DNA from: Paracentrotus lividus
Lineage: Eukaryota; Echinodermata; Echinoidea; Camarodonta; Echinidae
Assembly: GCA_940671915.1 (NCBI GenBank)
Contig: CALNVZ010002974.1
Location: 23,487,240-23,551,239 of the forward strand
DNA: 64,000 nt
Reading direction: 5' to 3'
Below, in pieces: positions 60,301 to 64,000 of this stretch; position 1 is the stretch's first letter, and each line of letters starts with the position of its first letter. The translations under genes and the position numbers were made by a program. The notes below the pieces were generated by a model. That model saw only the letters and a list, made by a program, of their open reading frames with translations. It searched no databases and had not been told where the DNA came from.

Positions 60301-62066
60301 ACATCTGAAACTTACAGTAGCACACTTTCCACTACATCCATTGCACTTACACACGGCATACCAATTTCCTCAAAAGGAAAACCACTTACACCGACAACTT
60401 TACGCCAACAACCTTACAAACGTAATTAAACATGCCTTATGCAAGCACTCCTTACACCGATAATTCCTATATGAACACCAAGCAGGTGTTGTTTAGCACC
60501 GATCTAAATACACCTGATACTGTTTGACACTGCTGTCCCAGTGAGTAGATGATCAGAATTGACAACCAGGTATCCTGATTGGTTGTAACAACCCTTACAC
60601 TAACACCAACCAGGTATTGTTTAGCACCTACCTTCTCATACACCTGATACTGTTTGACACTGCTGTCCCAGTGAGTAGATGATCAGGGTTGACAAACAGG
60701 TATTCTGATTGGCTGTTACACCCTTACACCAACAATCCTCACACCAATCAGGTGCTGTTTAGGACCAATAATATATTGTTTAGCACCAACCTTCTCATAC
60801 ACCTGATACTGTTTGACATTTCTGTCCCAGTGAGCAGATGATCAGGGTTGACAACCAGGTATCCTGATCGGTTGTTACACCCTAACACCAACAACCCTTA
60901 CACTAACACCAAGCAAGTGATGTTTAGCACCAACCATCATACACCTAATACTGTTTAACACTGCTGTCCCAGTGAGTAGGTGATCAGGGTTGACAACCAG
61001 GTATCCTGATAGGTTGTAACAACCCTTACACTAACACCAAGCAAGTGTTCCTTAGCACCTACCTTCTCATACACCTGATACTGTTTGACACTGCTCTCCC
61101 AGTGAGTAGATGATCAGAATTGACAACCCAGTATCCTGATTGGTTGTAACTACCCTTACACTAACACCAGTCTGGTATTGTTTAGCACCTACCTTCTCAT
61201 ACACCTGATACTGTTCGACACTGCTGTCCCAGTAAGTAGATGATCAGGGTTTACAACCAGGTATCCTGATTGGTTGTTCAGTTTACATATACCATCAGTA
61301 CTGAATGTCCCATGGATAGCTACTACCATACCCTCTTCAATAAGAGTTCCCTGCCTGAACAATGATACAAAGATAAACAAGGGTTATCATTTTGATTTTT
61401 CTTCTGGCTGTCAAGAGCACAATAACTGTAAATTTCCATGATCATTTTACATGCTTCAGGCCTCACCAAAAAATTTTGAGTGCATACAAATACATCATTG
61501 CAATACTAAGAAGCTCCCTTTAAATTTGAAGAATATCTTGATTTTTTTTTTTTTCTCCTGAATTTCTAGAAGAAATGGATAAATTCCATATTTCTGCTTC
61601 TGGACAAAGCATTTTCAAATTTCATGATTTTCCAGAGAGTTTCTGACCCAAACTCACTCTGAATTACTAACATTATTATAATCATTTTCAGGGGTGAAAT
61701 TCATTTTTTCAAATAACGATTTGAATTGATAGTTATTTACATGGAACAAGTATTACCCACATTTTCTTCCGTCATTAACATACAGAAGATGATAATTATA
61801 ATTAAAAATCATACATACTATTTGATTTTCTATCCTCAAGGATTTTGTTCCTTATCATACATTTTCGAACCGTTGCCATTCTTGGCATTAGTGATATTCG
61901 AAAGTAGATCTATTCCTATAAATTAAAATGCCTATAACAGCCAAGGAGAATTGTTGACCAAAACAAATATAAATATGATTGGTGGCAATGATCTTACCAT
62001 GTATCTTTTAGGATGCAGATCTTGTCCCGCTGGTCCGACATACTCCTTATGCTCAGCTTCTTCTCA
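22698..62066 (-). CDS. DNA2: DNA replication helicase/nuclease DNA2 (22 exons; N-terminus outside)
   Basis: Gene span on the minus strand; exons are listed separately. DNA2 trims flaps in Okazaki fragment maturation and resects DNA ends; it acts in the nucleus and, in several animals, in mitochondria. The 22 exons join in frame into about 990 residues, matching human DNA2 from roughly residue 70 to the C-terminus (human 1060). In order: OB-like region; Fe-S cysteine 1 (SIRCMRR); nuclease residues in GVKGKVD and MPLELKTG; Fe-S cysteines 2-4 ([10 protein letters not shown], human spacing); a beta-barrel region; and an SF1 helicase with Walker [18 protein letters not shown], Walker [30 protein letters not shown] and [13 protein letters not shown]. 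No disabling change was seen. The first exon(s), with the start codon and promoter, must lie beyond 64000. Introns reach 10.7 kb and hold most of the repeats in the window. Confidence 0.95.
23620..23850. mobile_element. TACTGTA-type MITE, copy 1
   Basis: About 230 bp. The best-preserved end reads TACCGCGAATATTTCCACG then ATTACAGTA; the other end is decayed. It is related to 25725-25955, 26665-26895 and 40740-40978. Confidence 0.65.
23851..24186. repeat. 92-bp satellite array, left block
   Basis: Four tandem copies of a roughly 92-bp unit containing GATTATCCTTGACCTATAAA (starting near 23863, 23953, 24045 and 24138). The array was split by the TTAA element at 24187-24930 and resumes at 24931. 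Confidence 0.9.
24187..24930. mobile_element. TTAA-flanked DNA element inserted in the satellite
   Basis: CCCTAATTGGGG at the left and CCCCGTCTTATTAGGG at the right, with TTAA on both sides (24183-24186, 24931-24934). Near each end is a G run or C run; on the right GGGGGGCCATCATGGCCCCCC (about 24869-24892) is a hairpin. TTAA targets are typical of piggyBac and Kolobok elements. No transposase is present. Confidence 0.8.
24931..25686. repeat. 92-bp satellite array, right block
   Basis: Eight further copies of the same unit at about 88-96 bp spacing; the first is degenerate and the later ones are nearly identical. The unit is AT-rich with a conserved GTCTTTATGCCCATGTGTTA segment and no coding frame. 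Confidence 0.9.
25725..25955. mobile_element. TACTGTA-type MITE, copy 2
   Basis: From TACTGTATTCGCTGTTATTT to TTTCCACGATTACAGTA; inverted ends of about 12-25 bp with a shared CGCGAAAATTAATGTACCGC block. A TA target would suit Tc1/mariner-type mobilisation. Confidence 0.75.
26025..26213 (-). CDS. DNA2: DNA2 exon (helicase motif V)
   Basis: Acceptor CATCCAG, donor CAG|GTGGGA; 63 codons in phase 0. It contains [10 protein letters not shown] and [19 protein letters not shown], the nucleotide-coupled motif V region. Confidence 0.94.
26665..26895. mobile_element. TACTGTA-type MITE, copy 3 (inverted)
   Basis: The opposite orientation to copies 1 and 2: starts near AACGTGGAAATATTCGCGG and ends AACAGCGAATACAGTA. 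Confidence 0.7.
27023..27480. mobile_element. TACAGTCTGT-ended MITE, copy 1
   Basis: The ends TACAGTCTGTGTCAAA and its complement TTTGATACAGACTGTA bound 458 bp. A second, inverted and less complete copy lies at about 38625-39003. Confidence 0.75.
27528..27692 (-). CDS. DNA2: DNA2 exon (between helicase motifs IV and V)
   Basis: Acceptor GTGTCTAG, donor CAA|GTATGT; 55 codons in phase 0, including [14 protein letters not shown]. Two decayed copies of its 5' end and acceptor lie in the upstream intron (27745-27915). Confidence 0.9.
27745..27915 (-). repeat. Two decayed copies of the start of the adjacent DNA2 exon
   Basis: Segments at about 27750-27812 and 27855-27915 resemble 27625-27700, which covers the 5' part and acceptor of the 27528-27692 exon; the spacing is about 105-108 bp. 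The second is strongly degraded. They lie on the 5' side of the exon with respect to the gene. Confidence 0.6.
28211..28415 (-). CDS. DNA2: DNA2 exon (helicase motif IV)
   Basis: Acceptor TTACCATAG, donor GAG|GTAAGA; one base plus 68 codons. It contains [10 protein letters not shown] and [10 protein letters not shown], the motif IV arginine region. Confidence 0.93.
28753..28946 (-). CDS. DNA2: DNA2 exon (Walker B, motif III)
   Basis: Acceptor CCATACAG, donor CAAG|GTAATT; 64 codons plus two bases. It holds [10 protein letters not shown], the Walker [12 protein letters not shown] and motif [14 protein letters not shown]. Confidence 0.95.
29416..29544 (-). CDS. DNA2: DNA2 exon
   Basis: Acceptor CTTCCCAG, donor AAG|GTAGGA; 43 codons in phase 0. 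[17 protein letters not shown] matches the family segment after motif Ia. Confidence 0.92.
29668..30473. mobile_element. TTAA-flanked element with G/C-run hairpins, copy 1
   Basis: The element is 29672-30469 with TTAA at both ends. Terminal repeats are CCCTATTCAGACTGGG and its near-complement CGTCTGAATAGGG. Just inside each end, a long G run, TCAATTTGA (or TCAAATTGA) and a long C run form a perfect hairpin (about 29713-29750 and 30425-30457). No transposase. It lies in a DNA2 intron. Confidence 0.88.
30936..31784. mobile_element. GGGCCGTATTC-type MITE
   Basis: The ends GGGCCGGTATTCTGAAAA and GGGAATACGGCCCC are inverted, with repeated TTTATCTTATC and its complement (AAGATAAGA) just inside. 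It lies between the DNA2 exons at 29416 and 32228. Confidence 0.75.
32228..32343 (-). CDS. DNA2: DNA2 exon (second half of Walker A, motif Ia)
   Basis: Acceptor TTTTGCAG, donor AAG|GTAAGC; two bases plus 38 codons. It starts with the lysine-threonine of Walker A (GKTTT) and includes [15 protein letters not shown]. The intron splits the Walker A motif within its last glycine codon. Confidence 0.95.
32464..33264. mobile_element. TTAA-flanked element with G/C-run hairpins, copy 2
   Basis: The element is 32468-33260 with TTAA at both ends, clearly homologous to 29672-30469 over its length. Its left G-run/C-run hairpin is long; the right one is shortened. Confidence 0.88.
33656..35132. mobile_element. 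Large foldback element with 9-bp target duplication
   Basis: ATTTACAGT at 33647-33655 and 35133-35141 flanks a 1477-bp near-palindrome. The arms are roughly 600 bp (about 33656-34275 and 34524-35132), starting AGAGGTGGGCTATA. The central spacer holds repeats of TTTCTTATGTATTCTATTG. A 9-bp duplication with long inverted arms suggests a Mutator-like (MULE) non-autonomous element. No transposase. Confidence 0.85.
35271..35452 (-). CDS. DNA2: DNA2 exon (start of helicase domain, first half of Walker A)
   Basis: Acceptor CTCCTGCAG, donor ACAG|GTAAGT; one base, 60 codons, one base. It includes [19 protein letters not shown], a Q-motif-like region, and ends at GMPGT plus the first base of the next glycine. 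Confidence 0.95.
36016..36135 (-). CDS. DNA2: DNA2 exon
   Basis: Acceptor TTTCATCAG, donor ACAA|GTATGT; 39 codons plus split ends. [20 protein letters not shown] corresponds to the stretch following the beta-barrel in human DNA2 (FRLDQEE region). Confidence 0.88.
36411..37190. mobile_element. TTAA-flanked element with G/C-run hairpins, copy 3 (divergent)
   Basis: TTAA at 36411-36414 and 37187-37190; ends ACCCTAAAAAGGCCGGG and the complementary CCTGGCCCTTTTAAGG. Subterminal hairpins pair G runs and C runs around CTCATTAGG and CTGATTAGG. The interior shares AGATCTCGGCCGC and CGCCGCGAAA with copies 1 and 2. Confidence 0.78.
37225..38066 (-). repeat. Tandem copies of the 3' end of the adjacent DNA2 exon
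   Basis: Four clear extra copies of the 3' part of exon 38067-38210, each with its donor (the anchor GACTGATTC at 37402, 37574, 37747, 37922; the true exon at 38099), plus one degenerate copy near 37237. The spacing is 172-177 bp. One copy (37747) has a one-base deletion; others keep the reading frame and the GACAG|GT donor. Confidence 0.9.
38067..38210 (-). CDS. DNA2: DNA2 exon (beta-barrel region)
   Basis: Acceptor GTTCCAG, donor GACAG|GTAGGC; one base, 47 codons, two bases. It includes [13 protein letters not shown] and [15 protein letters not shown], matching human AGDRVIVSGEE and the following strand. The 3' portion is repeated in the downstream intron. Confidence 0.92.
38625..39003. 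mobile_element. TACAGTCTGT-ended MITE, copy 2 (inverted, partial)
   Basis: Shares blocks such as the complement of ATCTCAAGATCTACAGCACC with 27023-27480 and ends ATAGACTGTAC. The 5' boundary is unclear. Confidence 0.6.
39027..39137 (-). CDS. DNA2: DNA2 exon
   Basis: Acceptor GCTTTTAG, donor ACGG|GTATGA; 36 codons plus split ends. [19 protein letters not shown] lies between the IW motif exon and the barrel exon, as in human DNA2. Weakly conserved in sequence, but the phase is exact. Confidence 0.85.
40018..40203 (-). CDS. DNA2: DNA2 exon
   Basis: Acceptor TTACTTAG, donor GACAG|GTTTGT; 61 codons plus split ends. [18 protein letters not shown] and SKNIW match human HLEYFSLWCLMLTLES and QNIW. 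Confidence 0.93.
40740..40978. mobile_element. TACTGTA-type MITE, copy 4
   Basis: From TACTGTATTCGCTGTTAATT to TTTCCACGAATACAGTA; the same family as the copies near 23.6, 25.7 and 26.7 kb. Confidence 0.75.
41046..41247 (-). CDS. DNA2: DNA2 exon (Fe-S cysteines 2-4)
   Basis: Acceptor TCTCCGCAG, donor CACAA|GTAGGA; 66 codons plus split ends. It ends with [15 protein letters not shown], three Fe-S ligands with the same C-x2-C-x5-C spacing as human CKYCSQIGNC. A proline-rich linker precedes them. Confidence 0.94.
41307..42282. mobile_element. TAGGG-ended DNA transposon, copy B
   Basis: TAGGGATGTCCACT to TGGCCATCCCTA, flanked by TTTATAG on both sides (41300-41306 and 42283-42289). Inverted homologue of 17987-18945. 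It begins only 59 bases upstream (5') of the Fe-S exon's acceptor in gene orientation. Confidence 0.88.
42315..42720 (+). mobile_element. LINE C-terminal fragment
   Basis: Encodes [20 protein letters not shown], the conserved post-RT segment of CR1/L2-type LINEs, followed after frame breaks by a LWNNL motif. Dead fragment within a DNA2 intron. Confidence 0.65.
42932..43049 (-). CDS. DNA2: DNA2 exon (nuclease domain)
   Basis: Acceptor TTTTGGCAG, donor AGAG|GTTAGA; 39 codons plus one base. [20 protein letters not shown] matches human [23 protein letters not shown] closely. Confidence 0.95.
43060..44506. other. DNA2 intron, no feature recognised beyond G runs
   Basis: AT-rich sequence with G runs near 43956 and 44455-44470. 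Open frames of 70-90 codons have no recognisable domain. Confidence 0.4.
44507..44599 (-). CDS. DNA2: DNA2 exon (nuclease ELK motif)
   Basis: Acceptor CAATGCTTAG, donor CAG|GTAATT; 31 codons in phase 0. It holds [19 protein letters not shown], including the catalytic glutamate and lysine of the RecB-like nuclease. Confidence 0.95.
44600..46620. other. DNA2 intron, unique-looking sequence
   Basis: AT-rich with a C run near 45980-45992. No mobile element ends or exon were recognised. Confidence 0.4.
46621..47306 (-). repeat. Five tandem copies of a DNA2 nuclease exon 3' part, period 128 bp
   Basis: The anchor CCTTACCTTGACCTCGACTG occurs at 46661, 46789, 46917, 47045, 47173 and 47301 (the last is the true exon), exactly 128 bp apart. 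On the minus strand each copy contains the coding stretch from VSKVTD to VEVK, the donor AAG|GTAAGG and about 40 bases of intron. Copies at 46661 and 47173 have TGA at the tryptophan of RWGV; 46789 has substitutions (W to C, W to Y); 46917 and 47045 keep the frame. Alternating ATGACC/ATGTCC spacers indicate a 256-bp dimer unit. Confidence 0.96.
47307..47430 (-). CDS. DNA2: DNA2 exon (nuclease catalytic aspartate)
   Basis: Acceptor TCTTGTAG, donor AAG|GTAAGG; one base plus 41 codons. [20 protein letters not shown] contains the nuclease aspartate. Only this copy has the upstream part ([12 protein letters not shown]) and a real acceptor. Confidence 0.95.
48117..48279 (+). mobile_element. Possible RTE-type LINE tail fragment
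   Basis: A frame reading [20 protein letters not shown], then a basic stretch ending VVKAGKLS and a stop, resembles the C-terminal end of some LINE proteins. Followed by a CA microsatellite at 48310-48342. Weak. Confidence 0.35.
48310..48342. repeat. (CA)n microsatellite
   Basis: About 16 CA repeats in a DNA2 intron. Confidence 0.9.
48382..48504 (-). CDS. DNA2: DNA2 exon
   Basis: Acceptor ATTTGAAG, donor AAATG|GTAAGA; one base, 40 codons, two bases. [15 protein letters not shown] matches human EVEDYLPSFCKW. Confidence 0.9.
48787..48872 (-). CDS. DNA2: DNA2 exon
   Basis: Acceptor ATTTATAG, donor GACAT|GTGAGT; 28 codons plus two bases. [20 protein letters not shown] corresponds to human AINNSFAPEKLQELAFQTI. 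Confidence 0.9.
48914..50047 (+). pseudogene. LINE ORF2 endonuclease domain (truncated by insertion)
   Basis: 377 codons of an apurinic-like (EEP) endonuclease: LFNARSL (Asn56), VTETW (Glu83), VGDFND (Asp197, Asn199) and GASDHN (Asp250, His251) are the expected catalytic residues. In the intact element it nicks target DNA for target-primed reverse transcription. The frame ends where the Ngaro element begins at 50046, so the last two codons and the stop come from the inserted element. The domain itself is undamaged, suggesting a fairly recent LINE insertion. Confidence 0.9.
50046..50173 (+). repeat. Ngaro split direct repeat A1
   Basis: 128 bp, starting AATATATTTTCTTTC and ending GACGGACGTCTAATT; repeated at 56064-56191 with only a few differences. 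Confidence 0.9.
50755..51129 (+). pseudogene. Ngaro/DIRS gag-like frame with CCHC zinc knuckle
   Basis: 124 codons: an acidic N-terminus, a basic middle ([10 protein letters not shown]), and [14 protein letters not shown], a C-x2-C-x4-H-x4-C knuckle at residues 98-111. The frame stops soon after. The start codon choice is uncertain. The zinc knuckle suggests nucleic-acid binding during retroelement packaging. Confidence 0.65.
52233..52510 (+). pseudogene. Ngaro/DIRS reverse transcriptase fragment
   Basis: The frame to 52478 contains [16 protein letters not shown], the LPFG-xx-APY motif typical of DIRS and gypsy-like RTs. After a frameshift, YLDDGWGR at 52492-52515 is the catalytic YxDD region. 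The flanks are full of stops. Confidence 0.75.
55796..55820. repeat. Poly(A) tract
   Basis: About 20 A residues inside the Ngaro element. Confidence 0.8.
55910..56057 (+). repeat. Ngaro split direct repeat B1
   Basis: Starts TGTCTTGCCGTCGAAGCTTG and ends GAGGGTCGAATTAG; repeated at 56375-56522. Confidence 0.88.
56064..56191 (+). repeat. Ngaro split direct repeat A2
   Basis: Second copy of A1, located between B1 and B2. Confidence 0.9.
56375..56522 (+). repeat. Ngaro split direct repeat B2
   Basis: Second copy of B1 with small indels; its end marks the right boundary of the element, after which LINE sequence resumes. Confidence 0.88.
57176..57500 (+). pseudogene. LINE reverse transcriptase core (decayed)
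   Basis: [22 protein letters not shown] and a GVPQGT-like run followed after a frame change by YKYVDDLYF. These are the RT motifs of a CR1/L2-type LINE; at least two frameshifts separate them. Confidence 0.8.
59269..59545. repeat. (ATC)n-like microsatellite region
   Basis: Imperfect ATC/ATCACC/ATCATCAAC repeats directly after the LINE tail; they generate His-rich and Asp-rich false frames on the two strands. Confidence 0.85.
59597..59659 (-). CDS. DNA2: DNA2 exon
   Basis: Acceptor ATTTCTCAG, donor CAG|GTTTGA; 21 codons in phase 0, [20 protein letters not shown], matching human RQMLIGTVLHEVFQK. The histidine-glutamate helix belongs to the nuclease fold. Confidence 0.93.
60144..60168 (-). CDS. 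DNA2: DNA2 microexon (25 nt)
   Basis: Acceptor CATTTCAG, donor AAG|GTATGT; one base completing an arginine codon, then SVLSENFK, matching human AVLSETFR. It is required to keep frame between its neighbours. Confidence 0.9.
60490..61192 (-). repeat. Tandem copies of the 3' part of the adjacent DNA2 exon
   Basis: The anchor ACACCTGATACTG recurs at 60510, 60640, 60799, 60941 (mutated) and 61071; the true exon is at 61201. Spacings are 130, 159, 142, 130 and 130 bp. Each copy spans the exon part coding the GYLVV to CMR region plus, in most, the AAG|GTAGGT donor. More degenerate material extends to about 60360. Confidence 0.9.
61193..61354 (-). CDS. DNA2: DNA2 exon (Fe-S cysteine 1)
   Basis: Acceptor TTGTTCAG, donor AGAAG|GTAGGT; one base, 53 codons, two bases. 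[20 protein letters not shown] then RCMRR matches human [25 protein letters not shown]; the cysteine is the first Fe-S ligand. The start at 61354 is fixed by phase with the upstream exon (TG|G tryptophan). Confidence 0.95.
61998..62066 (-). CDS. DNA2: DNA2 exon (most upstream one found)
   Basis: Acceptor CTCAAACAG, donor ACATG|GTAAGA; one base, 22 codons, two bases. [20 protein letters not shown] aligns with human [21 protein letters not shown]. It corresponds to about human residues 70-90; the preceding exon(s) were not found in 62067-64000. Confidence 0.85.
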
Positions 62067-62769
62067 CTGTTTGAGATTGACAAATAATAATGACAATTGT
62101 TGGATTCATGAAGTGCTTTTTTATTTTTTACCAAAAAAAATCTCATTATCACTCGACTGGAGCTACCATGATAATTTACTCCTATCTAGTACCCATTTAC
62201 CTCGCTTGGGTCAAGTGTGGCAGATTTAGATTAATGTCATGAGACCACAAAATCTTTGTTATGTATGATAGGGTTACCCAGAAAAAGAAAATTAGCCACT
62301 TTTGAAATGTGCTATATAAGTCAATATTTTCGTACAGATATTTTAACGATTTTGGACTTAGTGGAGAAATTTGCGAGGGCTTAATTTTGTGATGTTTTAT
62401 TACTTTAAATTGCCTCTAATATTGAAGTGGAATTTTTTTTTTTGCCAATTCGCAAATATTTTAGATTATACAGTATTCAAAAAGAATTCGTATATATCTT
62501 TGTCAAGTGCCTGAAGATAAAATATTGCATTCAACTGTAATTAGAGAGTGCATATCAATAGTAGCAAATTTATAGTAAGTGTTGCTTAACTGTGGCCACT
62601 CAGGTATAAAAACTTGTAGCAAAGGAAAGGTCATTTGTCATACCAGGCAAAAAAAAATGAAATTGTCTATCGTTACCCAAAAAAAAATTAACTTAAGGAA
62701 CTACAAAATGCATCAAGTTTTGAATACATCCAAAAATCTTACAAATTAAGACATTTGATATACCTGTAA

Positions 62770-63990
62770 GGTAGAAAATTGCATCATGCTACTGGGTCAA
62801 AGCCAAAAATAAGGGACCGCGACGGGACGGAATTTGATAGAGTTTTATGCTCACAGAAAGAAAAATTAATATTTTAGCTGCCATTTAACCTCACTAATAT
62901 GACAAGCTTACTTGAAAGTATCAATCTGCAAAAAAAAAAATTTTTTAATACGTTTCGTTTTCACGGCAACATCGAATTATAGTTGCGCGACGGGACGGAA
63001 TGAAAATATCACTGGTTTTTTAAAAGAAGATTCAAACAAGAATTCTATCAAAGTTAATAAGCAAGGCTGACCATGTCAGGTGGTGTCTATTTGTTACTGT
63101 CCCATAGATCACTAGTAAAAAAAGAGCTAGCAATTAAATCTAATGGATTACGATTTATAGACGATTTCCTAAAGGCATGTCAATTCCGTCATTTTTTTGT
63201 CACAAATATTCAAATCACTATAGCGATAGAACTAATGATCCAAATTAAGTACAAATGGTATCATTGGAAAGGGAATTAAATAGACTATCTGAAAAAGTGG
63301 TTATTTTAAATGTAGCGGCAATATAACGTTTCACGTCCTTTTGACCTTTATTTTGACCTTAGATTTGACCTTGTGTATCCTGCGACCTTGTGCCAATATT
63401 TTGAAATCTGAGTCCCATGACACTATTTTACATAATAATAACAATTTGGATGTATACATTTATTATTTGTTTGTTTTCTAGCCCTCTCAAAATTGGCTTA
63501 AATGCAAAAAATGATATTACAGTCCCATACATAACTATCTGTGTTGTGTCAATGTAGAGACCTGAAAGCGCGACGGGACGGAAAATGTTAAAACGTTATA
63601 TTTTTCTTATGAGTGATGTATCATTTCATTTAATGGCAAGGATGTAGAGCCCCACTAATAGATTGATACATTCTAGAACATGGGTAACCAATCTTGTGTT
63701 TTTCATAGAGAAAAAATAACAATTACGTGTCAAAGTACAAAAAACATGAAAAAACACAATTTTTTGCCCTAAAAATGTGAATTTTGACCCTTAATACAAA
63801 ATAATTTTGATTTTTTTTTTTTCAGGAATGAAATGCTGCTGGATAGGGTATTCCATGATAAAAGTTGATTTTTACCTTACTTTTGAAGTTTTAATGTGAA
63901 TTAATTAAAATATACATTTTCCGTCCCGTCGCGCAGAGAGGGTGCTTTTTCCACATTCAAAGGCATTTTGCAAGAAAGTCCGCAGTTGTA
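62770..63990. repeat. Repeat region with four CGCGACGGGACGG motifs
   Basis: The 13-mer occurs at 62818-62830, 62986-62998 and 63569-63581 on the plus strand and inverted at 63921-63933, usually as GCGCGACGGGACGGAA, in otherwise AT-rich DNA. Similar flanking blocks (for example ATTGATAC with TTC-AG) hint at a decayed composite element. No exon recognised. Confidence 0.6.
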
Positions 63991-64000
63991 CATACTGGAC

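Noticed and set aside
61350-61354. Alternative DNA2 acceptor four bases further in (GCAG before GGA)
   Set aside because: Phase with the upstream exon 61998-62066 requires the first acceptor, which completes a tryptophan codon.

Overview
The window is animal nuclear DNA: AT-rich, intron-dense and crowded with non-autonomous transposons. It looks like a marine invertebrate deuterostome, possibly an echinoderm; that placement is inferred from the repeat style and gene structure, not proven. No bacterial operon, CRISPR array, rRNA gene or intact virus is visible.

Two conserved genes, both on the minus strand, were rebuilt exon by exon from splice signals and reading phase. (1) 9541-17606: a serine-racemase-like PLP enzyme (SRR family), apparently complete in six phase-0 exons, 359 residues. 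(2) 22698-62066: the DNA2 helicase/nuclease, 22 exons in phase, from near the N-terminus to the stop; the first exon(s) lie beyond base 64000. It keeps the four Fe-S cysteines, the nuclease D and E-x-K residues, Walker A and B, and the late SF1 helicase motifs. SRR lies downstream of DNA2 on the same strand, with 5.1 kb between coding regions.

Layout. 1-9540: gene-poor, with two tRNA-derived SINEs, a double foldback element, a possible TATA-driven secreted peptide (7297-7553, weak) and the 3' end of a LINE. 9541-17606: SRR, with inverted-repeat elements in its introns. 17987-18945: a DNA transposon just upstream of SRR. 18946-22697: mostly unremarkable, with one SINE. 22698-62066: DNA2, whose introns hold a 92-bp satellite, TTAA-flanked elements with G-run/C-run hairpins, a 1.5-kb foldback element, a second copy of the 17987 element, and an antisense LINE (about 48.9-59.27 kb) split by a dead Ngaro/DIRS-type retrotransposon (50046-56522). 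62067-64000: a repeat carrying four copies of CGCGACGGGACGG.

The most unusual feature is in DNA2. Three separate exons have their 3' part, splice donor and adjoining intron amplified in tandem into the downstream intron (six copies at exactly 128 bp; five or six at about 172-177 bp; six at 130-159 bp). A fourth exon has two decayed copies of its 5' end in the upstream intron. Several copies keep intact splice donors; some carry stops or frameshifts.

All family assignments rest on motif recognition and remembered human SRR and DNA2 sequence; no search was run.
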